This document shows positions 52,238 to 62,444 of a stretch of DNA of 64,000 nucleotides, one piece after another; within the stretch, counting starts at the first letter, position 1, and each line of letters opens with the position of its first letter. The stretch lies in the NCBI RefSeq assembly GCF_963378095.1, contig NZ_OY726397.1, positions 3,224,001-3,288,000 of the forward strand, in the 5' to 3' direction. The DNA comes from Mycolicibacterium sp. MU0053 (GTDB lineage: Bacteria > Actinomycetota > Actinomycetes > Mycobacteriales > Mycobacteriaceae). The translations under genes and the position numbers were made by a program. Under the pieces are notes generated by a model. That model ran no database searches. It saw only the letters and a program-made list of their open reading frames with translations, and was not told the origin of the DNA.

Positions 52238-52306
52238 GTCCGCCGTCCCTTCGCGTCTCCGGGCAGCGTACTAGAATGAGAACCTGATTTCGATTTTGCC
52301 CCGGGG

Positions 52307-53719
52307 CTAGGCGGTGGCGAACCCGCGCAGGCTCGCGGCCAGCCCGGCCGGGACCTGTCCTTTGATCCGGGTGCCGGCCGCGGTGTGTTCGGTCGCATCG
52401 ATGCGCCCGATCTCGTGCATCCGGGCCACCAGGTCGCCACGCTCGTAGGGGATGGTGACATCCACCGAGACATCGGTGGGCTCGACCAACTCCCCCATCC
52501 GCTGCCGCAGCCGGTCCAGCCCCTCGCCGGTGTGCGCGGAAACGAACACCGCCGCCGGCAACGCGCGCCGCAGCTTTGCCAACGCCAACTCGTCGGCGGC
52601 ATCGATCTTGTTGACCACCAACAACTCCGGCGCGGGCTGACCGTCGCGGTCGGCGATGACCTCGCCGACGACCGCACGCACCGCCGAAATCTGGGCCAGC
52701 GGGTTGGCGTCCGAACCGTCCACGACGTGCACCAGCAGGTCGGCGTCCACCACCTCTTCCAGAGTGGACTGGAAGGCCTCGACGAGCTGGGTCGGCAGAT
52801 GCCGCACGAAGCCCACGGTGTCGGTCAACACGAACGGGCGACCGTCGTCGAACTCGCCGCGGCGCGTGGTCGGTTCGAGGGTCGCGAACAGTGCGTCCTC
52901 CACCAGGACGCCGGCGCCAGTGAGCGCATTGAGCAGGCTGGACTTGCCGGCATTGGTGTAGCCGACAATCGCGACCGAAGGCACATCGCTGCGGCGGCGG
53001 CCACCCCGCTGGGTATCGCGGATCTTCTTCATTTCCTTGATCTCACGACGCAGCTTGGACATCCGTTCCCGGATGCGACGGCGGTCGGTCTCGATCTTGG
53101 TCTCGCCCGGTCCGCGGGTACCCACCCCGCCCCCGGCGCCGCCCGCGCGACCACCGGCCTGCCGGGACATCGACTCACCCCAGCCGCGCAGCCGGGGCAG
53201 CATGTACTCCATCTGGGCCAGCGACACCTGCGCCTTGCCCTCGCGGCTGGTGGCGTGCTGGGCAAAGATGTCGAGGATCAGCGCGGTGCGGTCGATCACC
53301 TTGACCTTGACGGCCTTCTCCAGCGCGGTCAGCTGGGCGGGCGAGAGTTCGCCGTCGCAGATGACTGTGTCGGCACCGGTGGCCAGCACCACCTCGCGCA
53401 GTTCCTGGGCCTTGCCGGAGCCGATGTAGGTCGAGGGGTCCGGCTTGTCGCGACGCTGAATCAGTCCCTCGAGCACCTCGGAGCCGGCGGTCTTGGCCAG
53501 CGCCGCCAACTCGGCCAGACTGGCCTCGGCGTCGACGGTGTTGCCGTCGGTCCAAACCCCCACCAGCACAACGCGTTCCAGCTGAAGTTGACGGTACTCG
53601 ACTTCGGAGATGTCCTCGAGTTCGGTGGACATTCCCGCGACGCGGCGCAGCGCCGCGCGGTCGTCGAGGGCCAGCTCACCCAGGGTGGGCTCGGCGGGCA
53701 AACGGGTGTCATCAGTCAT
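52307..53719 (-). CDS. hflX: Ribosome-associated GTPase HflX
   Basis: 470 residues. N-terminal HflX domain (VVLVGVWTDGNTVDAEASLAELAALAKTAGSEVLEGLIQRRDKPDPSTYIGSGKAQEL), coiled-coil glycine-rich linker (RQAGGRAGGAGGGVGTRGPGETKIETDRRRIRERMSKL), then the G domain with G1 GYTNAGKSSLLNAL, G2/G3 DTVGFVRHLP, G4 VVNKID. HflX splits 70S ribosomes stalled under heat or antibiotic stress. It matches Rv2725c. A 69-base gap separates its end from the downstream catabolic cluster. Confidence 0.96.
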   Translation of the reverse strand: MTDDTRLPAEPTLGELALDDRAALRRVAGMSTELEDISEVEYRQLQLERVVLVGVWTDGNTVDAEASLAELAALAKTAGSEVLEGLIQRRDKPDPSTYIGSGKAQELREVVLATGADTVICDGELSPAQLTALEKAVKVKVIDRTALILDIFAQHATSREGKAQVSLAQMEYMLPRLRGWGESMSRQAGGRAGGAGGGVGTRGPGETKIETDRRRIRERMSKLRREIKEMKKIRDTQRGGRRRSDVPSVAIVGYTNAGKSSLLNALTGAGVLVEDALFATLEPTTRRGEFDDGRPFVLTDTVGFVRHLPTQLVEAFQSTLEEVVDADLLVHVVDGSDANPLAQISAVRAVVGEVIADRDGQPAPELLVVNKIDAADELALAKLRRALPAAVFVSAHTGEGLDRLRQRMGELVEPTDVSVDVTIPYERGDLVARMHEIGRIDATEHTAAGTRIKGQVPAGLAASLRGFATA

Positions 53720-53768
53720 GGGCGATCCCCGATGGTGGCACAGCCCGCGACCTTCCCGCCAATGAGTT

Positions 53769-54695
53769 TCACGTCTGCGCGCTCCACCAGGCCCGCGCCA
53801 ATTCGCCGTGGGCCACCAACACCGACGGTCCGCGCAGGTAGCTGGTCGCGTCGGTGATCGTCACGGCGACCTCGCCGCCGGGCACCGCCACGCGCACCGT
53901 CCCGGTGTCGGCGTCGAGGTGTCGCAGCGCGGCCACCGCGGCCGCGACCGTGCCGGTTCCGCAGGACCGGGTCTCGCCCACGCCGCGTTCGTGGACGCGC
54001 ATCCGCACGGCATTGCCGACCGGTTCGACGAGCGGTGTAGTTCCGCGAGGAAGAGGCCGGTCGACAACTGAATCCACCGGCGCGGTGAGCACCTCGATGT
54101 TGACGCCGTCGGGAAACAGCGCGGCGTCGAAGTCCACGGGTGCGGCGACATCCAGCGCGGCCAGCTCCGCAGCCGTCAGCGTGGGGTCCACGCAGGCCAG
54201 ATGCGGATTGCCGACATCGACCGCCAGGCCGGTGAAACGCCGGCCGCCGACGGTGGCGGCGCCGGTTCCGAAGAAGTTGGCCTTGCCCATGTCCACCGTG
54301 ACATCGGCGTTGACCGCGTCATGTCCGTGCACCACCACCGGCCGCGCGCCGGCCACGGTGCCGACCACGAACTCGGCGCCCGACTCCAGTCCTGTCGCGC
54401 ACAGGTAGTGGGCGAACACCCGCACGCCGTTGCCGCACATCTCGGCGACCGATCCGTCGGCGTTGCGGTAGTCCATGAACCAGTCGTCGGCGGCGACGCC
54501 GGCAGGCAGCGCGCCGAGGACGCCGGCGGCCACGGCCGCACCGGCCCGGGTCACCCGCAGCACCCCGTCGGCACCGAGGCCGCGCCGGCGATCGCACAGC
54601 GCACTGACCGCCGCAGCGGACAGCTCCACCTCGGCGGGGATGTCGAGCAGCAGCACGAAGTCGTTCTGTGTGCCGTGCCCCTTGGCGAACTTCAC
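53769..54695 (-). CDS. dapF: Diaminopimelate epimerase DapF
   Basis: 308 residues from GTG 54695. The two catalytic Cys are present in [14 protein letters not shown] (Cys87) and [10 protein letters not shown] (Cys245), with [14 protein letters not shown] at the N-terminus and [12 protein letters not shown] in the middle. It interconverts LL- and meso-diaminopimelate for peptidoglycan and lysine synthesis. The mature enzyme is a monomer of two pseudo-symmetric halves. It lies in the leftward block miaA-dapF-hflX; the miaA stop is 4 bases before its start. Confidence 0.97.
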   Translation of the reverse strand: MKFAKGHGTQNDFVLLLDIPAEVELSAAAVSALCDRRRGLGADGVLRVTRAGAAVAAGVLGALPAGVAADDWFMDYRNADGSVAEMCGNGVRVFAHYLCATGLESGAEFVVGTVAGARPVVVHGHDAVNADVTVDMGKANFFGTGAATVGGRRFTGLAVDVGNPHLACVDPTLTAAELAALDVAAPVDFDAALFPDGVNIEVLTAPVDSVVDRPLPRGTTPLVEPVGNAVRMRVHERGVGETRSCGTGTVAAAVAALRHLDADTGTVRVAVPGGEVAVTITDATSYLRGPSVLVAHGELARAWWSAQT

Positions 54696-54699
54696 CTGT

Positions 54700-55608
54700 T
54701 CAGGATACGTGCCGCCAGGCCGACAACGCCTGACTCAGCAGTTCGGTCCCCGCCCCGTCGAGCCAGCGCACCCGGTGGTCGCGACGAAACCACGACCGTT
54801 GCCGTCGCACATATCGGCGGGTGCCCGTGAAGGTGGGCTCGCGGCCGCCATGACCGTCGCCGCCGGCGTCGAGGTCGGCCAGCACCTGCGCATACCCGAG
54901 CGCGCGGGAGGCGGTCACCCCCGCCCGCAGGCCGACCTCGCAGAGCGCACGCACCTCCTCGACCAGTCCGTGGTCGAACATCGCGTCGGTGCGGGTGCGC
55001 AGCCGCTCGTCGAGAAGTTCGGTGTCCCAGTCCAATCCGATGATCGCGGTGTCCCAACGCGGCACCGCGCCGATGGTCGGGGCCGACGCCGCGAACGGTT
55101 GCCCGGTCAGCTCGATCACCTCGAGCGCGCGCACGATGCGCCGACCGTCGGTGGGCCGGATCGCCGCGGCCGCCGCCGGGTCCCGCACGCCGAGCTCGGC
55201 GTGCAGCGCCGCGGTGCCGACCTCGGTGAGTCGCTGCTCCCAGCGCGCCCGCACCGCGGGGTCGGTGGCCGGAAACGCCCAGTCGTCGAGCAGTGACTGC
55301 AGGTAGAGCATGGACCCGCCGACGATCACCGGCACCGCCCCGCGCGCGGCGATGTCCTCGACGTCGGCGGCCGCCGCCTGCTGATAGCGCGCCACCGAGG
55401 CGGTCTCGACGACATCGAGCACGTCGAGTTGGCGGTGTGGAATGCCGCGGCGCTGCTCCCGGGTGAGCTTGGCGGTCCCGATGTCCATTCCGCGGTACAG
55501 CTGCATGGCGTCGGCGTTGACGATCTCCCCGCCGAGGCGTTCGGCCAGGTCCAGCGCCAGGGCGGATTTGCCGGTGCCCGTCGGCCCGATCACCGCGATG
55601 GGTCTCAC
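54700..55608 (-). CDS. miaA: tRNA dimethylallyltransferase MiaA
   Basis: 302 residues from GTG 55608. The P-loop [42 protein letters not shown] covers the Walker A and the catalytic Asp (NADAMQ). HRQLDVLDV and [19 protein letters not shown] are also signatures. It adds dimethylallyl from DMAPP to A37 of tRNAs reading UNN codons; MiaB, encoded to the right on the same strand, then methylthiolates. The GTG start overlaps the stop of the LigB-like gene by four bases (GTGA). Confidence 0.96.
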   Translation of the reverse strand: MRPIAVIGPTGTGKSALALDLAERLGGEIVNADAMQLYRGMDIGTAKLTREQRRGIPHRQLDVLDVVETASVARYQQAAAADVEDIAARGAVPVIVGGSMLYLQSLLDDWAFPATDPAVRARWEQRLTEVGTAALHAELGVRDPAAAAAIRPTDGRRIVRALEVIELTGQPFAASAPTIGAVPRWDTAIIGLDWDTELLDERLRTRTDAMFDHGLVEEVRALCEVGLRAGVTASRALGYAQVLADLDAGGDGHGGREPTFTGTRRYVRRQRSWFRRDHRVRWLDGAGTELLSQALSAWRHVS

Positions 55609-56285
55609 GGCAGCCAGACGCCCGCGAAGTAGCCGACACCGAAGGGCGCACCGCGGTAGTAGGCACGGGCCTGCCGCGGCTGTTCCAGGAGGCCGGCGAG
55701 CACCGCGAACGGCACCCGGCCCACGATCAGTTCCGGGAGCCGCCGCAGCGCGGCACCGTCGCCGCCGGCCAACGCATCCTCGAGGCGCTGCTGCACGGCC
55801 ACCGATTCCGGCTGGTGGCCCCCGGGCGCGCCCGGGGTCAAGGTGTGCGCGCCGTCGGCGACGACCAGCACGCCCACCTCGTCGGCGACGGCGTCGATCT
55901 CGGCGCGCAGCCGCGCACCGGCTGCGGTGGCGTCCTCGGCGTCACCGTCCGGGGCGAACCATCGCACCTCGGCACGGGCCGCCGGGGCCGCGATGCCGCG
56001 CACCCAGCCGGTGATCAGGGCGCACAGCGGGAGATCCGCGGGCTGGGCGGCGTCCGCCGAAAGACCCACCGGCACGTCGACCCCGTAGCCGGCGAACGTG
56101 CCCGTGGCCGCCGGGCTCGCCGCGCCGGCGAGCGGACCCGCTCCTACCGCGATCCACCGGTCCGGCAACGCCGCCGCGCTGGCCAGCACCGCCTCGCGAG
56201 CCGCGGCGAGCTCATCGGCGGCGGCGCCCGCCAACTGCGGCACCAACACGGGTGCCGAGGGAATGATCGCGACGGCGGTCAACAC
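55605..56285 (-). CDS. Class III extradiol dioxygenase-like (LigB/MEMO fold) protein (Rv2728c)
   Basis: 226 residues. N-terminal [15 protein letters not shown] and [11 protein letters not shown] resemble the LigB/MEMO fold; [19 protein letters not shown] near the C-terminal third holds a His-rich loop. The His ligands for the Fe site of LigB dioxygenases are not clearly complete (few His in total), so catalytic activity is uncertain. Its stop overlaps miaA, suggesting coupling. Conserved at this position in mycobacteria; function unknown. Confidence 0.75.
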   Translation of the reverse strand: MLTAVAIIPSAPVLVPQLAGAAADELAAAREAVLASAAALPDRWIAVGAGPLAGAASPAATGTFAGYGVDVPVGLSADAAQPADLPLCALITGWVRGIAAPAARAEVRWFAPDGDAEDATAAGARLRAEIDAVADEVGVLVVADGAHTLTPGAPGGHQPESVAVQQRLEDALAGGDGAALRRLPELIVGRVPFAVLAGLLEQPRQARAYYRGAPFGVGYFAGVWLP

Positions 56286-56295
56286 GGCTGCAACG

Positions 56296-57168
56296 TTATC
56301 GGGCGGCGGCCGCGGCGCCGGCCTTCGCCTCGTCCCGGGCCAGTGCCGCGGTGGCGATCACCATCATCGCGATCGCGACCAGCAGGATCAGCCAGCCCGA
56401 CTCGCCGGGACGTAGCGTCTCCCCGAGCACGACGATGCCCAACACGGAGGCCACCAGCGGCTCGGCGATGGTCATCGTCGGCAATGACGCGGTGATGGCC
56501 CCCGCCCGGAACGCCGACTGCTGCCACGCCGTCCCGGCGACCGCCACCAGCACCCACGCGTAGAGCTCCGGGGACCGCAACAGCGCCCCGGCGCCCGCAC
56601 CGAGCAGCTCCACCAGGCCCTTGGTCAGCACCGCGAACACCCCCCAGAGCGCGCCGGAGACCAGCGCCAGCAGCACCGCGCGCGCCGGGCCGGTGCTGCG
56701 GCCCGCGGCCAGCACGCAGCCGATCAACAACGGCACGAGGACCGCGGCGACCACGGCCCAGGTCTGCGTGGTGGCCCGGGCTTGGCCGGCCGTCGGATTG
56801 CCGACGGTGACGATGATGGCCACCGAGGCGGCCAGCAGCACCGCCCAGGTCCACTCGGCGCGGGTGACGCGTCGGTGCGCGGCCCGGGCGCTCAGCGGCA
56901 GCGCAAACAGCAGCGAGGTCACCAGAATCGCCTGCACCAGCAGCACCGACCCCAGCCCCAGCGCGGTCGCCTGCAGCGCGAATCCGATCGCACCCACGCC
57001 GCTGCCGAGCCACCAGATACGTTCCCGCAGCAGCTTCAGAAACAGGCCGGCGTGGCCCACCGGCGCGTCGGTGACCTGGTGCGCTGTGCGCTGATGGATG
57101 ACATCGCCGATCGCGATGAACAGGGCCGCGCCCAGGGCCAACAGGGCGGCGATGTCGGCTTTGGCCAT
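56296..57168 (-). CDS. DMT/EamA-superfamily permease (Rv2729c)
   Basis: 290 residues from ATG 57168; an in-frame extension to 57411 is not hydrophobic and runs into the DUF349 gene. Ten hydrophobic segments (AALLALGAALFIAIGDVIHQR; GSGVGAIGFALQATALGLGSVLLVQAILVTSLLFALPL; ...GWLILLVAIAMMVIATAAL) give the EamA pair typical of drug/metabolite transporters. Substrate unknown. A -10 TAGTCT (complement of 57177-57182) 8 bases upstream points to the ATG, possibly leaderless. Confidence 0.82.
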   Translation of the reverse strand: MAKADIAALLALGAALFIAIGDVIHQRTAHQVTDAPVGHAGLFLKLLRERIWWLGSGVGAIGFALQATALGLGSVLLVQAILVTSLLFALPLSARAAHRRVTRAEWTWAVLLAASVAIIVTVGNPTAGQARATTQTWAVVAAVLVPLLIGCVLAAGRSTGPARAVLLALVSGALWGVFAVLTKGLVELLGAGAGALLRSPELYAWVLVAVAGTAWQQSAFRAGAITASLPTMTIAEPLVASVLGIVVLGETLRPGESGWLILLVAIAMMVIATAALARDEAKAGAAAAAR

Positions 57169-57269
57169 GTCCGGCGAGACTACCTGCTTGAATACCCCTG
57201 TTAGACAAGGCGCCGCGTCGCGCGGCAGTGCGCGGAGAAATCCGCTTGGAGAATAGGTACCGGTAGGCC

Positions 57270-58607
57270 ATGACCACACAAGATCCGATGAACGGCGAAG
57301 CGTCCCCGACACCGGCCCCCCGCCCCGTTCCGGGGCCGATCCCCAGGCCGGGGCCTCGGCCGGGGCCACACCCGGCCGCGGTGGTGCCCGCAGTCCCGTC
57401 GAGTGACCCACACCGGTTCGGCCGCGTCGACGACGACGGCACGGTGTGGTTGATCAGTAGCTCCGGTGAGCGGGTCATCGGATCGTGGCAGGCGGGCGAC
57501 GCCGAGGCGGCGTTCGTACACTTCGGTCGCCGCTTCGACGACCTGGCGACCGAGATCACGCTGATGGAGCGCCGGCTGGAGTCCGGCACCGGCGACGCCC
57601 GCAAGATCAAGGCCGCGGCGGCGACACTGGCCGAGACGCTGCCGACGGCCAGCGTGCTCGGCGATATCGACGCCCTGGCGGCCCGGCTGGGCAAGATCGC
57701 CGAACACGCCGAGACCGCGGCCGCCGAGGAGAAGGCCAAGCGCGAGGAACACCGCGCGGCGCAGACCGCCCGCAAGGAGGCGCTGGCCGCCGAGGCCGAG
57801 GACCTCGCGGCCAACGCCACGCAGTGGAAGGCCGCCGGTGATCGGCTCCGCGCGATCCTCGACGAGTGGAAGACCATCACCGGCCTGGACCGCAAAACCG
57901 ACGACGCGCTGTGGAAGCGTTATTCAGCGGCCCGCGAGACGTTCAACCGGCGTCGCGGCTCGCACTTCGCCGAGCTGGACCGCGAACGGGTGGGCGCCAG
58001 GCAGGCCAAGGAGAAGCTCTGCGAACGCGCCGAGGCGCTGTGCGACTCGACGGATTGGGGTCCCACCAGCGGGGCGTTCCGCGACCTGCTCGCGGAGTGG
58101 AAGGCCGCCGGGCGGGCATCCAAGGATGTCGACGACGCGCTATGGCGCCGGTTCAAGGCCGCGCAGGACAAGTTCTTCTCGGCCCGCAACGCGGTGACCG
58201 CCGAGCGCGACGCCGAGTTCAAGGCCAACGCCACCGCCAAGGAGGCGCTGCTGGCCCAGGCCGAGAAGATCGACCTGTCCAACGCCGACGCCGCCCGGGC
58301 GGCGTTCCGGGCCATCGGCGAGAAGTGGGATGCGATCGGGAAGGTGCCGCGCGAGCGCACCGACCTGGAGCGGCGGCTGCGTGCGGTGGAGAAGAAGGTT
58401 CGCGACGCCGCGGACGCCGGCTGGACCGACCCGCAGGCGCAGGCGCGCGCCGAGCAGTTCCGCGCTCGGGTGGCCCAGTACGAGAAGCAGGCCGCCAAGG
58501 CCGAAGCGGCGGGCCGCACCAAGGAGGCCGAGGAGGCCAAGGCCAACGCCGAGCAGTGGCGGCAGTGGGCCGCGGCGGCTGAGGGTGCGCTGACCAGAAA
58601 GCGCTGA
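57270..58607 (+). CDS. DUF349 repeat protein (Rv2731)
   Basis: 445 residues. A Pro-rich N-terminus ([19 protein letters not shown]) precedes the DUF349 helical repeats ([18 protein letters not shown] and [21 protein letters not shown]), which sit in a long helical/coiled-coil protein with high Ala/Lys/Glu content. DUF349 repeats are in proteins linked to RNA/ribosome quality or motility in other phyla, but no function is known here. Charged, cytoplasmic. It is divergent from the EamA gene and converges on the Rv2732c-like gene with 3 bases between stops. Confidence 0.88.
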   Translation: MTTQDPMNGEASPTPAPRPVPGPIPRPGPRPGPHPAAVVPAVPSSDPHRFGRVDDDGTVWLISSSGERVIGSWQAGDAEAAFVHFGRRFDDLATEITLMERRLESGTGDARKIKAAAATLAETLPTASVLGDIDALAARLGKIAEHAETAAAEEKAKREEHRAAQTARKEALAAEAEDLAANATQWKAAGDRLRAILDEWKTITGLDRKTDDALWKRYSAARETFNRRRGSHFAELDRERVGARQAKEKLCERAEALCDSTDWGPTSGAFRDLLAEWKAAGRASKDVDDALWRRFKAAQDKFFSARNAVTAERDAEFKANATAKEALLAQAEKIDLSNADAARAAFRAIGEKWDAIGKVPRERTDLERRLRAVEKKVRDAADAGWTDPQAQARAEQFRARVAQYEKQAAKAEAAGRTKEAEEAKANAEQWRQWAAAAEGALTRKR

Positions 58608-58610
58608 CGC

Positions 58611-59216
58611 TCAGGGCTCCCGCGGGGGCTCGTCGGGCGGATCGGCGGCCGGCGGCAGGTCATCGAGGAGACTCCGGGACTGCCGCTTGGCGGCCTCCTG
58701 GCGCCGGGCGTCCTCGGCCGCCAGCTGCACCGCGGTGCGGGTCCACACCACCCGCGCCCAGTGGAACGCCAACAGGATGACGGCCACCCAGGCCAGGAAC
58801 AGGCCGATCCCGGGGCCGGGTTCGCCGGGCGCCGCGGTCTGGCGGGTCCACACCGCCAACATGCCGATCGCGGCCGCCAGCCAGGAGCCGGCCAGCGCCA
58901 CCCACGCCAGCACCCAGCGCCGGGTCAGCAGACCCAGCATCGAAAAGCCCACGCCGAAGATCAGCGCCAGCCAGCAGAACAACCGGTGCGGCATGGCCAC
59001 GCCGACCTCCATCGCGGCATCGTTACCGAGTAGGACGTCGACGCCGCGCGCGGCGCCGGTGTGCGGCAGGATGAACGAGACCAGCAGCACGAAGACCAGG
59101 ACGGCCACCACCAACGCCCGGGCACCGGGGTCGATCTCGCCGGCCACCCGCTTCTCGGCCGCTTCGATGTCGGCCCGGAAGCCCTCGAAGTCGTCGGCAC
59201 CGCGCGGCGCGGTCAT
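58611..59216 (-). CDS. Membrane protein, Rv2732c-like
   Basis: 201 residues from ATG 59216, whose ATGA overlaps the miaB stop; a start three codons upstream is less favoured. Four transmembrane helices: about 37-55 ([19 protein letters not shown]), 80-98, 103-124, 138-160. The N-terminus is acidic and the C-terminus ([20 protein letters not shown]) is basic then Pro-rich, both probably cytoplasmic. Function unknown; coupled to miaB and conserved in mycobacteria. Confidence 0.8.
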   Translation of the reverse strand: MTAPRGADDFEGFRADIEAAEKRVAGEIDPGARALVVAVLVFVLLVSFILPHTGAARGVDVLLGNDAAMEVGVAMPHRLFCWLALIFGVGFSMLGLLTRRWVLAWVALAGSWLAAAIGMLAVWTRQTAAPGEPGPGIGLFLAWVAVILLAFHWARVVWTRTAVQLAAEDARRQEAAKRQSRSLLDDLPPAADPPDEPPREP

Positions 59217-60742
59217 CGTGCGCACCCCGCGGCCGCGGGCGCCGGGGCCGGGACACCGAGACCGGGCAGTCCCAGCCCGACGGTGCGGGGCCGTTGACCC
59301 GTCTCGTGCGCATCGCCGGCGCGGGTGCGGCGGTGCTCGAGCAGCGCGCCGTCGGCGATCAGGTGATGCGGTGCGGCCGCGGTGACGACGGTCTTGACCA
59401 CGTCGCCGGGACGGACCCCGGCCCCGCCGGGCACGAAGTGCACCAGGCGGCCGTCGCGTGCGCGGCCGCTCATCCGCGCCGTAGCGGTGTCCTTGCGACC
59501 CTCACCCGCGGCAACCAGAAGTTCGACGGTGTTGCCGAGTTGCGCAGTGTTTTGCTGCAGGGAAATCTCCTCCTGGAGTGCGATGAGCCGTTCGTATCGT
59601 TCCTGGACGACGGCCTTGGACAGTTGATCGGGCAGGTCGGCGGCCGGTGTGCCCGGACGCTTCGAATACTGGAAGGTGTAGGCGCTGACGAACCGGGCGC
59701 GCCGGACCACCTCGAGGGTCGCCTCGAAATCCGCTTCGGTCTCGCCGGGGAACCCCACGATGATGTCGGTGGTGATCGCGGCGTGCGGCATCGCCTCGCG
59801 GACGCGGTCGATGATGCCGAGGTACCGGTCGGCGCGGTAGGAGCGCCGCATGGCCTTCAGGATGCGGTCGGAGCCGGACTGCAACGGCATGTGCAGCGCG
59901 GGGCACACGTTGGGGGTCTGCGCCATGGCCTCGATCACGTCGTCGGTGAACTCGGCCGGATGCGGTGAGGTGAAGCGCACCCGTTCCAGCCCGTCGACGC
60001 GGCCGCAGGCGCGCAGCAGGGCGGCGAAAGCGCCGCGGTCGCGCGGGGTCTCGGGATCGGCGAACGACACCCCGTAGGCGTTGACGTTCTGACCGAGCAG
60101 CGTGACTTCCAGCACGCCCTGGGAGACCAGCGATTCGACCTCGGCGAGGATGTCACCCGGACGGCGGTCCACCTCCTTGCCGCGGAGCGCGGGCACGATG
60201 CAGAACGTGCAGGTGTTGTTGCATCCCACCGAGATGGAAACCCATGCGGCATAGGCGGATTCACGGGCCGCCGGCAGCGCCGAGGGAAACTCTTCGAGGG
60301 CCTCGGCGATCTCGACCTGGGCGACCCGGTTGTGCCGGGCGCGTTCGAGCAGCGTCGGCAGCGAACCGATGTTGTGGGTGCCGAAGACCACGTCGACCCA
60401 CGGCGCGCGGGTGAGCACCGCTTCGCGATCCTTTTGTGCCAGGCAGCCACCCACCGCGATCTGCATGTTCGGGTCGCGCTGCTTGCGCGGCACCAGATGG
60501 CTGAGGTTGCCGTACAGCTTGTTGTCGGCGTTCTCGCGGACCGCGCAGGTGTTGAACACCACGATGTCGGCGTCGGTCCCGTCGGGGGCGCGCCGGTACC
60601 CGGCGGCGTCCAGCAGGCCGGCCAGCCGCTCCGAGTCGTGCACGTTCATCTGGCAGCCGTAGGTTCTGACCTGATACGTGCGGGTCGGTTCCGCAGACGG
60701 CGCGACAGGCGGCTGGGTCGCGGGAGCACAGGCCGAAGTCAC
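59213..60742 (-). CDS. miaB: tRNA-2-methylthio-N6-dimethylallyladenosine synthase MiaB
   Basis: 509 residues from GTG 60742, which stands 6 bases downstream of a -10 TACCAT (minus strand; complement of 60749-60754), so leaderless; longer ORFs overlap the divergent gluA promoter. The N-terminal UPF0004 domain has [13 protein letters not shown] and [17 protein letters not shown] plus [11 protein letters not shown] (three cluster Cys). The radical-SAM motif is [19 protein letters not shown] (CxxxCxxC). C-terminal TRAM domain follows. It adds 2-methylthio to i6A37 in tRNA made by MiaA. Confidence 0.96.
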   Translation of the reverse strand: MTSACAPATQPPVAPSAEPTRTYQVRTYGCQMNVHDSERLAGLLDAAGYRRAPDGTDADIVVFNTCAVRENADNKLYGNLSHLVPRKQRDPNMQIAVGGCLAQKDREAVLTRAPWVDVVFGTHNIGSLPTLLERARHNRVAQVEIAEALEEFPSALPAARESAYAAWVSISVGCNNTCTFCIVPALRGKEVDRRPGDILAEVESLVSQGVLEVTLLGQNVNAYGVSFADPETPRDRGAFAALLRACGRVDGLERVRFTSPHPAEFTDDVIEAMAQTPNVCPALHMPLQSGSDRILKAMRRSYRADRYLGIIDRVREAMPHAAITTDIIVGFPGETEADFEATLEVVRRARFVSAYTFQYSKRPGTPAADLPDQLSKAVVQERYERLIALQEEISLQQNTAQLGNTVELLVAAGEGRKDTATARMSGRARDGRLVHFVPGGAGVRPGDVVKTVVTAAAPHHLIADGALLEHRRTRAGDAHETGQRPRTVGLGLPGLGVPAPAPAAAGCAR

Positions 60743-60748
60743 CCGTCC

Positions 60749-60754
60749 ATGGTA
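60749..60754 (-). promoter_or_regulatory. miaB -10 box (leaderless)
   Basis: Minus-strand TACCAT ends 6 bases before the miaB GTG at 60742. The glu operon promoter lies about 70 bases away on the other strand. Confidence 0.5.
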
Positions 60755-60822
60755 CGGACGGGTGCGCACCAGACCCAACTCGACGGTTTCCGCGCCTGCG
60801 CGCGCATCGCGGGTTGGGTGGG

Positions 60823-60828
60823 TAAGGT
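60823..60828 (+). promoter_or_regulatory. gluA -10 box
   Basis: TAAGGT lies 8 bases before the ATG at 60837. It likely drives the gluABCD operon, which diverges from miaB across 94 bases. Confidence 0.45.
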
Positions 60829-60836
60829 CTTGGCCC

Positions 60837-61595
60837 ATGGCCGCCGCCGCTGAGAACGACGTGCCGATGATCTCTCTTTCCGCGGTCAACAAATACTTCG
60901 GTGATCTCCACGTCCTCAAGGACATCGACCTCGAGGTGCGCCGCGGTCAGGTGATCGTGGTGCTGGGACCGTCCGGCTCGGGCAAGTCCACGCTGTGTCG
61001 GGCCGTCAATCGCCTCGAACCGATCGATTCGGGCACCATCACGATCGACGGCCGGGAACTGCCGAGCGAGGGACGCAAGCTCGCCGAGTTGCGCAGCGAC
61101 GTCGGAATGGTGTTCCAGTCCTTCAACCTGTTCGCGCACAAGACGATCCTGGAGAATGTGGCGTTGGCGCCGACCAAGGTCCGCAGAACGCCCAAGGAGC
61201 AGGCCCGGGCCGAGGCGATGGCGTTGCTCGAGCGAGTCGGCGTGGCCAACCAGGCCGACAAGTATCCCGCGCAGCTCTCCGGGGGGCAGCAGCAGCGGGT
61301 GGCCATCGCCCGGTCGTTGGCGATGAAGCCCAAGGTGATGCTGTTCGACGAGCCCACCAGCGCGCTGGACCCCGAGATGATCAACGAGGTCCTCGCGGTG
61401 ATGACGGCGCTGGCCGAAGGCGGAATGACCATGCTGGTGGTCACCCACGAGATGGGCTTTGCCCGCCGCGCCGCCGACCGGGTGGTGTTCATGTCCGACG
61501 GGGCCATCGTCGAGGACGCCCCGCCGCAGGAGTTCTTCTCCAACCCGACGACCGACCGCGCCAAGGACTTCCTTGGAAAGATCCTCAATCACTGA
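60837..61595 (+). CDS. gluA: Glutamate-type amino acid ABC transporter ATP-binding protein GluA
   Basis: 252 residues from ATG 60837 (upstream ORF rejected: no coding signature). Walker [14 protein letters not shown] signature [13 protein letters not shown], Walker [13 protein letters not shown] and the H-loop VVTHEMGFA are all intact. The sequence [22 protein letters not shown] is typical of polar-amino-acid (PAAT) ATPases such as GlnQ/GluA. It energises uptake through GluC/GluD. It is followed by gluB, whose start lies 17 bases past its stop. Confidence 0.94.
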   Translation: MAAAAENDVPMISLSAVNKYFGDLHVLKDIDLEVRRGQVIVVLGPSGSGKSTLCRAVNRLEPIDSGTITIDGRELPSEGRKLAELRSDVGMVFQSFNLFAHKTILENVALAPTKVRRTPKEQARAEAMALLERVGVANQADKYPAQLSGGQQQRVAIARSLAMKPKVMLFDEPTSALDPEMINEVLAVMTALAEGGMTMLVVTHEMGFARRAADRVVFMSDGAIVEDAPPQEFFSNPTTDRAKDFLGKILNH

Positions 61596-61612
61596 TGGCG
61601 AAAGGAAACTCC

Positions 61613-62419
61613 ATGCCCACCTTCCGATTCCGCCGGGTCGCGGCCGCCGCGCTGGCCGCGCTGCTGCCGTTGGCGCTGACCGCATGCGGCAGCGACGAGA
61701 ACAAGATCGTCATCGGCACCAAGTTCGACCAGCCGGGCCTGGCGATCAAGAATCCGGACGGTTCCATGAGCGGCTTCGACGTCGACGTCGCCGCCTACAT
61801 CGCCGACAAGCTGGGCTACTCCCCCGAGCAGATCGAATGGAAGGAAGCCCCGTCCGGCCAGCGCGAGACGCTGATCCAGAACGGTCAGGTCGACTACATC
61901 GTCGCGACCTACTCGATCACCGACTCCCGTAAGGAAAAGGTCGACTTCGCCGGCCCGTACCTGCTCACCGGCCAGAGCCTGCTGGTGCGCGCGGACAACA
62001 CCGACATCACCGGCAAGGATTCGCTGGAGAACAACAAGGTGCTGTGCTCGGTCACCGGTTCGACCCCCGCGCAGAAGATCAAGGACGAGTTCCCCGGTGT
62101 GCAATTGCAGCAGTACGACACCTACTCGGCCTGCGTGGAGGCGTTGAAGAACAAGGCCGTCGACGCGCTGACCACCGACGAGGTGATCCTGGCCGGCTAC
62201 GCCGCGCAGACTCCGGGGGCGTTCAAGATCGTCGGCGAACCGTTCTCCGAGGAGCGCTACGGGGTCGGCCTGAAGAAGGGCGACGCGGAACTGCGGGACC
62301 AGATCAACGACGCGCTGGAGCAGATGCAGGCCGACGGAGCCTGGGCCGCCGCGTTCGAGCAGAACCTGGGTCCGGCCGGCATCGCCACCCCGACGCCGCC
62401 CGCGGTCGACCGGTCCTGA
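61613..62419 (+). CDS. gluB: Glutamate-type ABC transporter substrate-binding lipoprotein GluB
   Basis: 268 residues from ATG 61613, with AAAGGAA 4 bases upstream (an ATG at 61595 overlaps the gluA stop). The lipobox LTACG ends a 20-residue signal peptide, so the mature protein is a membrane-anchored lipoprotein. FDQPGLAIKNPDGSMSGFDVDVAAYIADKLG and YIVATYSITDSRKEKVDFAGPYLLTGQSLLV are signatures of family 3 amino-acid-binding proteins. It presumably binds glutamate or a related acidic amino acid outside the membrane. Confidence 0.94.
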   Translation: MPTFRFRRVAAAALAALLPLALTACGSDENKIVIGTKFDQPGLAIKNPDGSMSGFDVDVAAYIADKLGYSPEQIEWKEAPSGQRETLIQNGQVDYIVATYSITDSRKEKVDFAGPYLLTGQSLLVRADNTDITGKDSLENNKVLCSVTGSTPAQKIKDEFPGVQLQQYDTYSACVEALKNKAVDALTTDEVILAGYAAQTPGAFKIVGEPFSEERYGVGLKKGDAELRDQINDALEQMQADGAWAAAFEQNLGPAGIATPTPPAVDRS

Positions 62420-62444
62420 GACCGCGCACGGGACCGGGTAGCCA

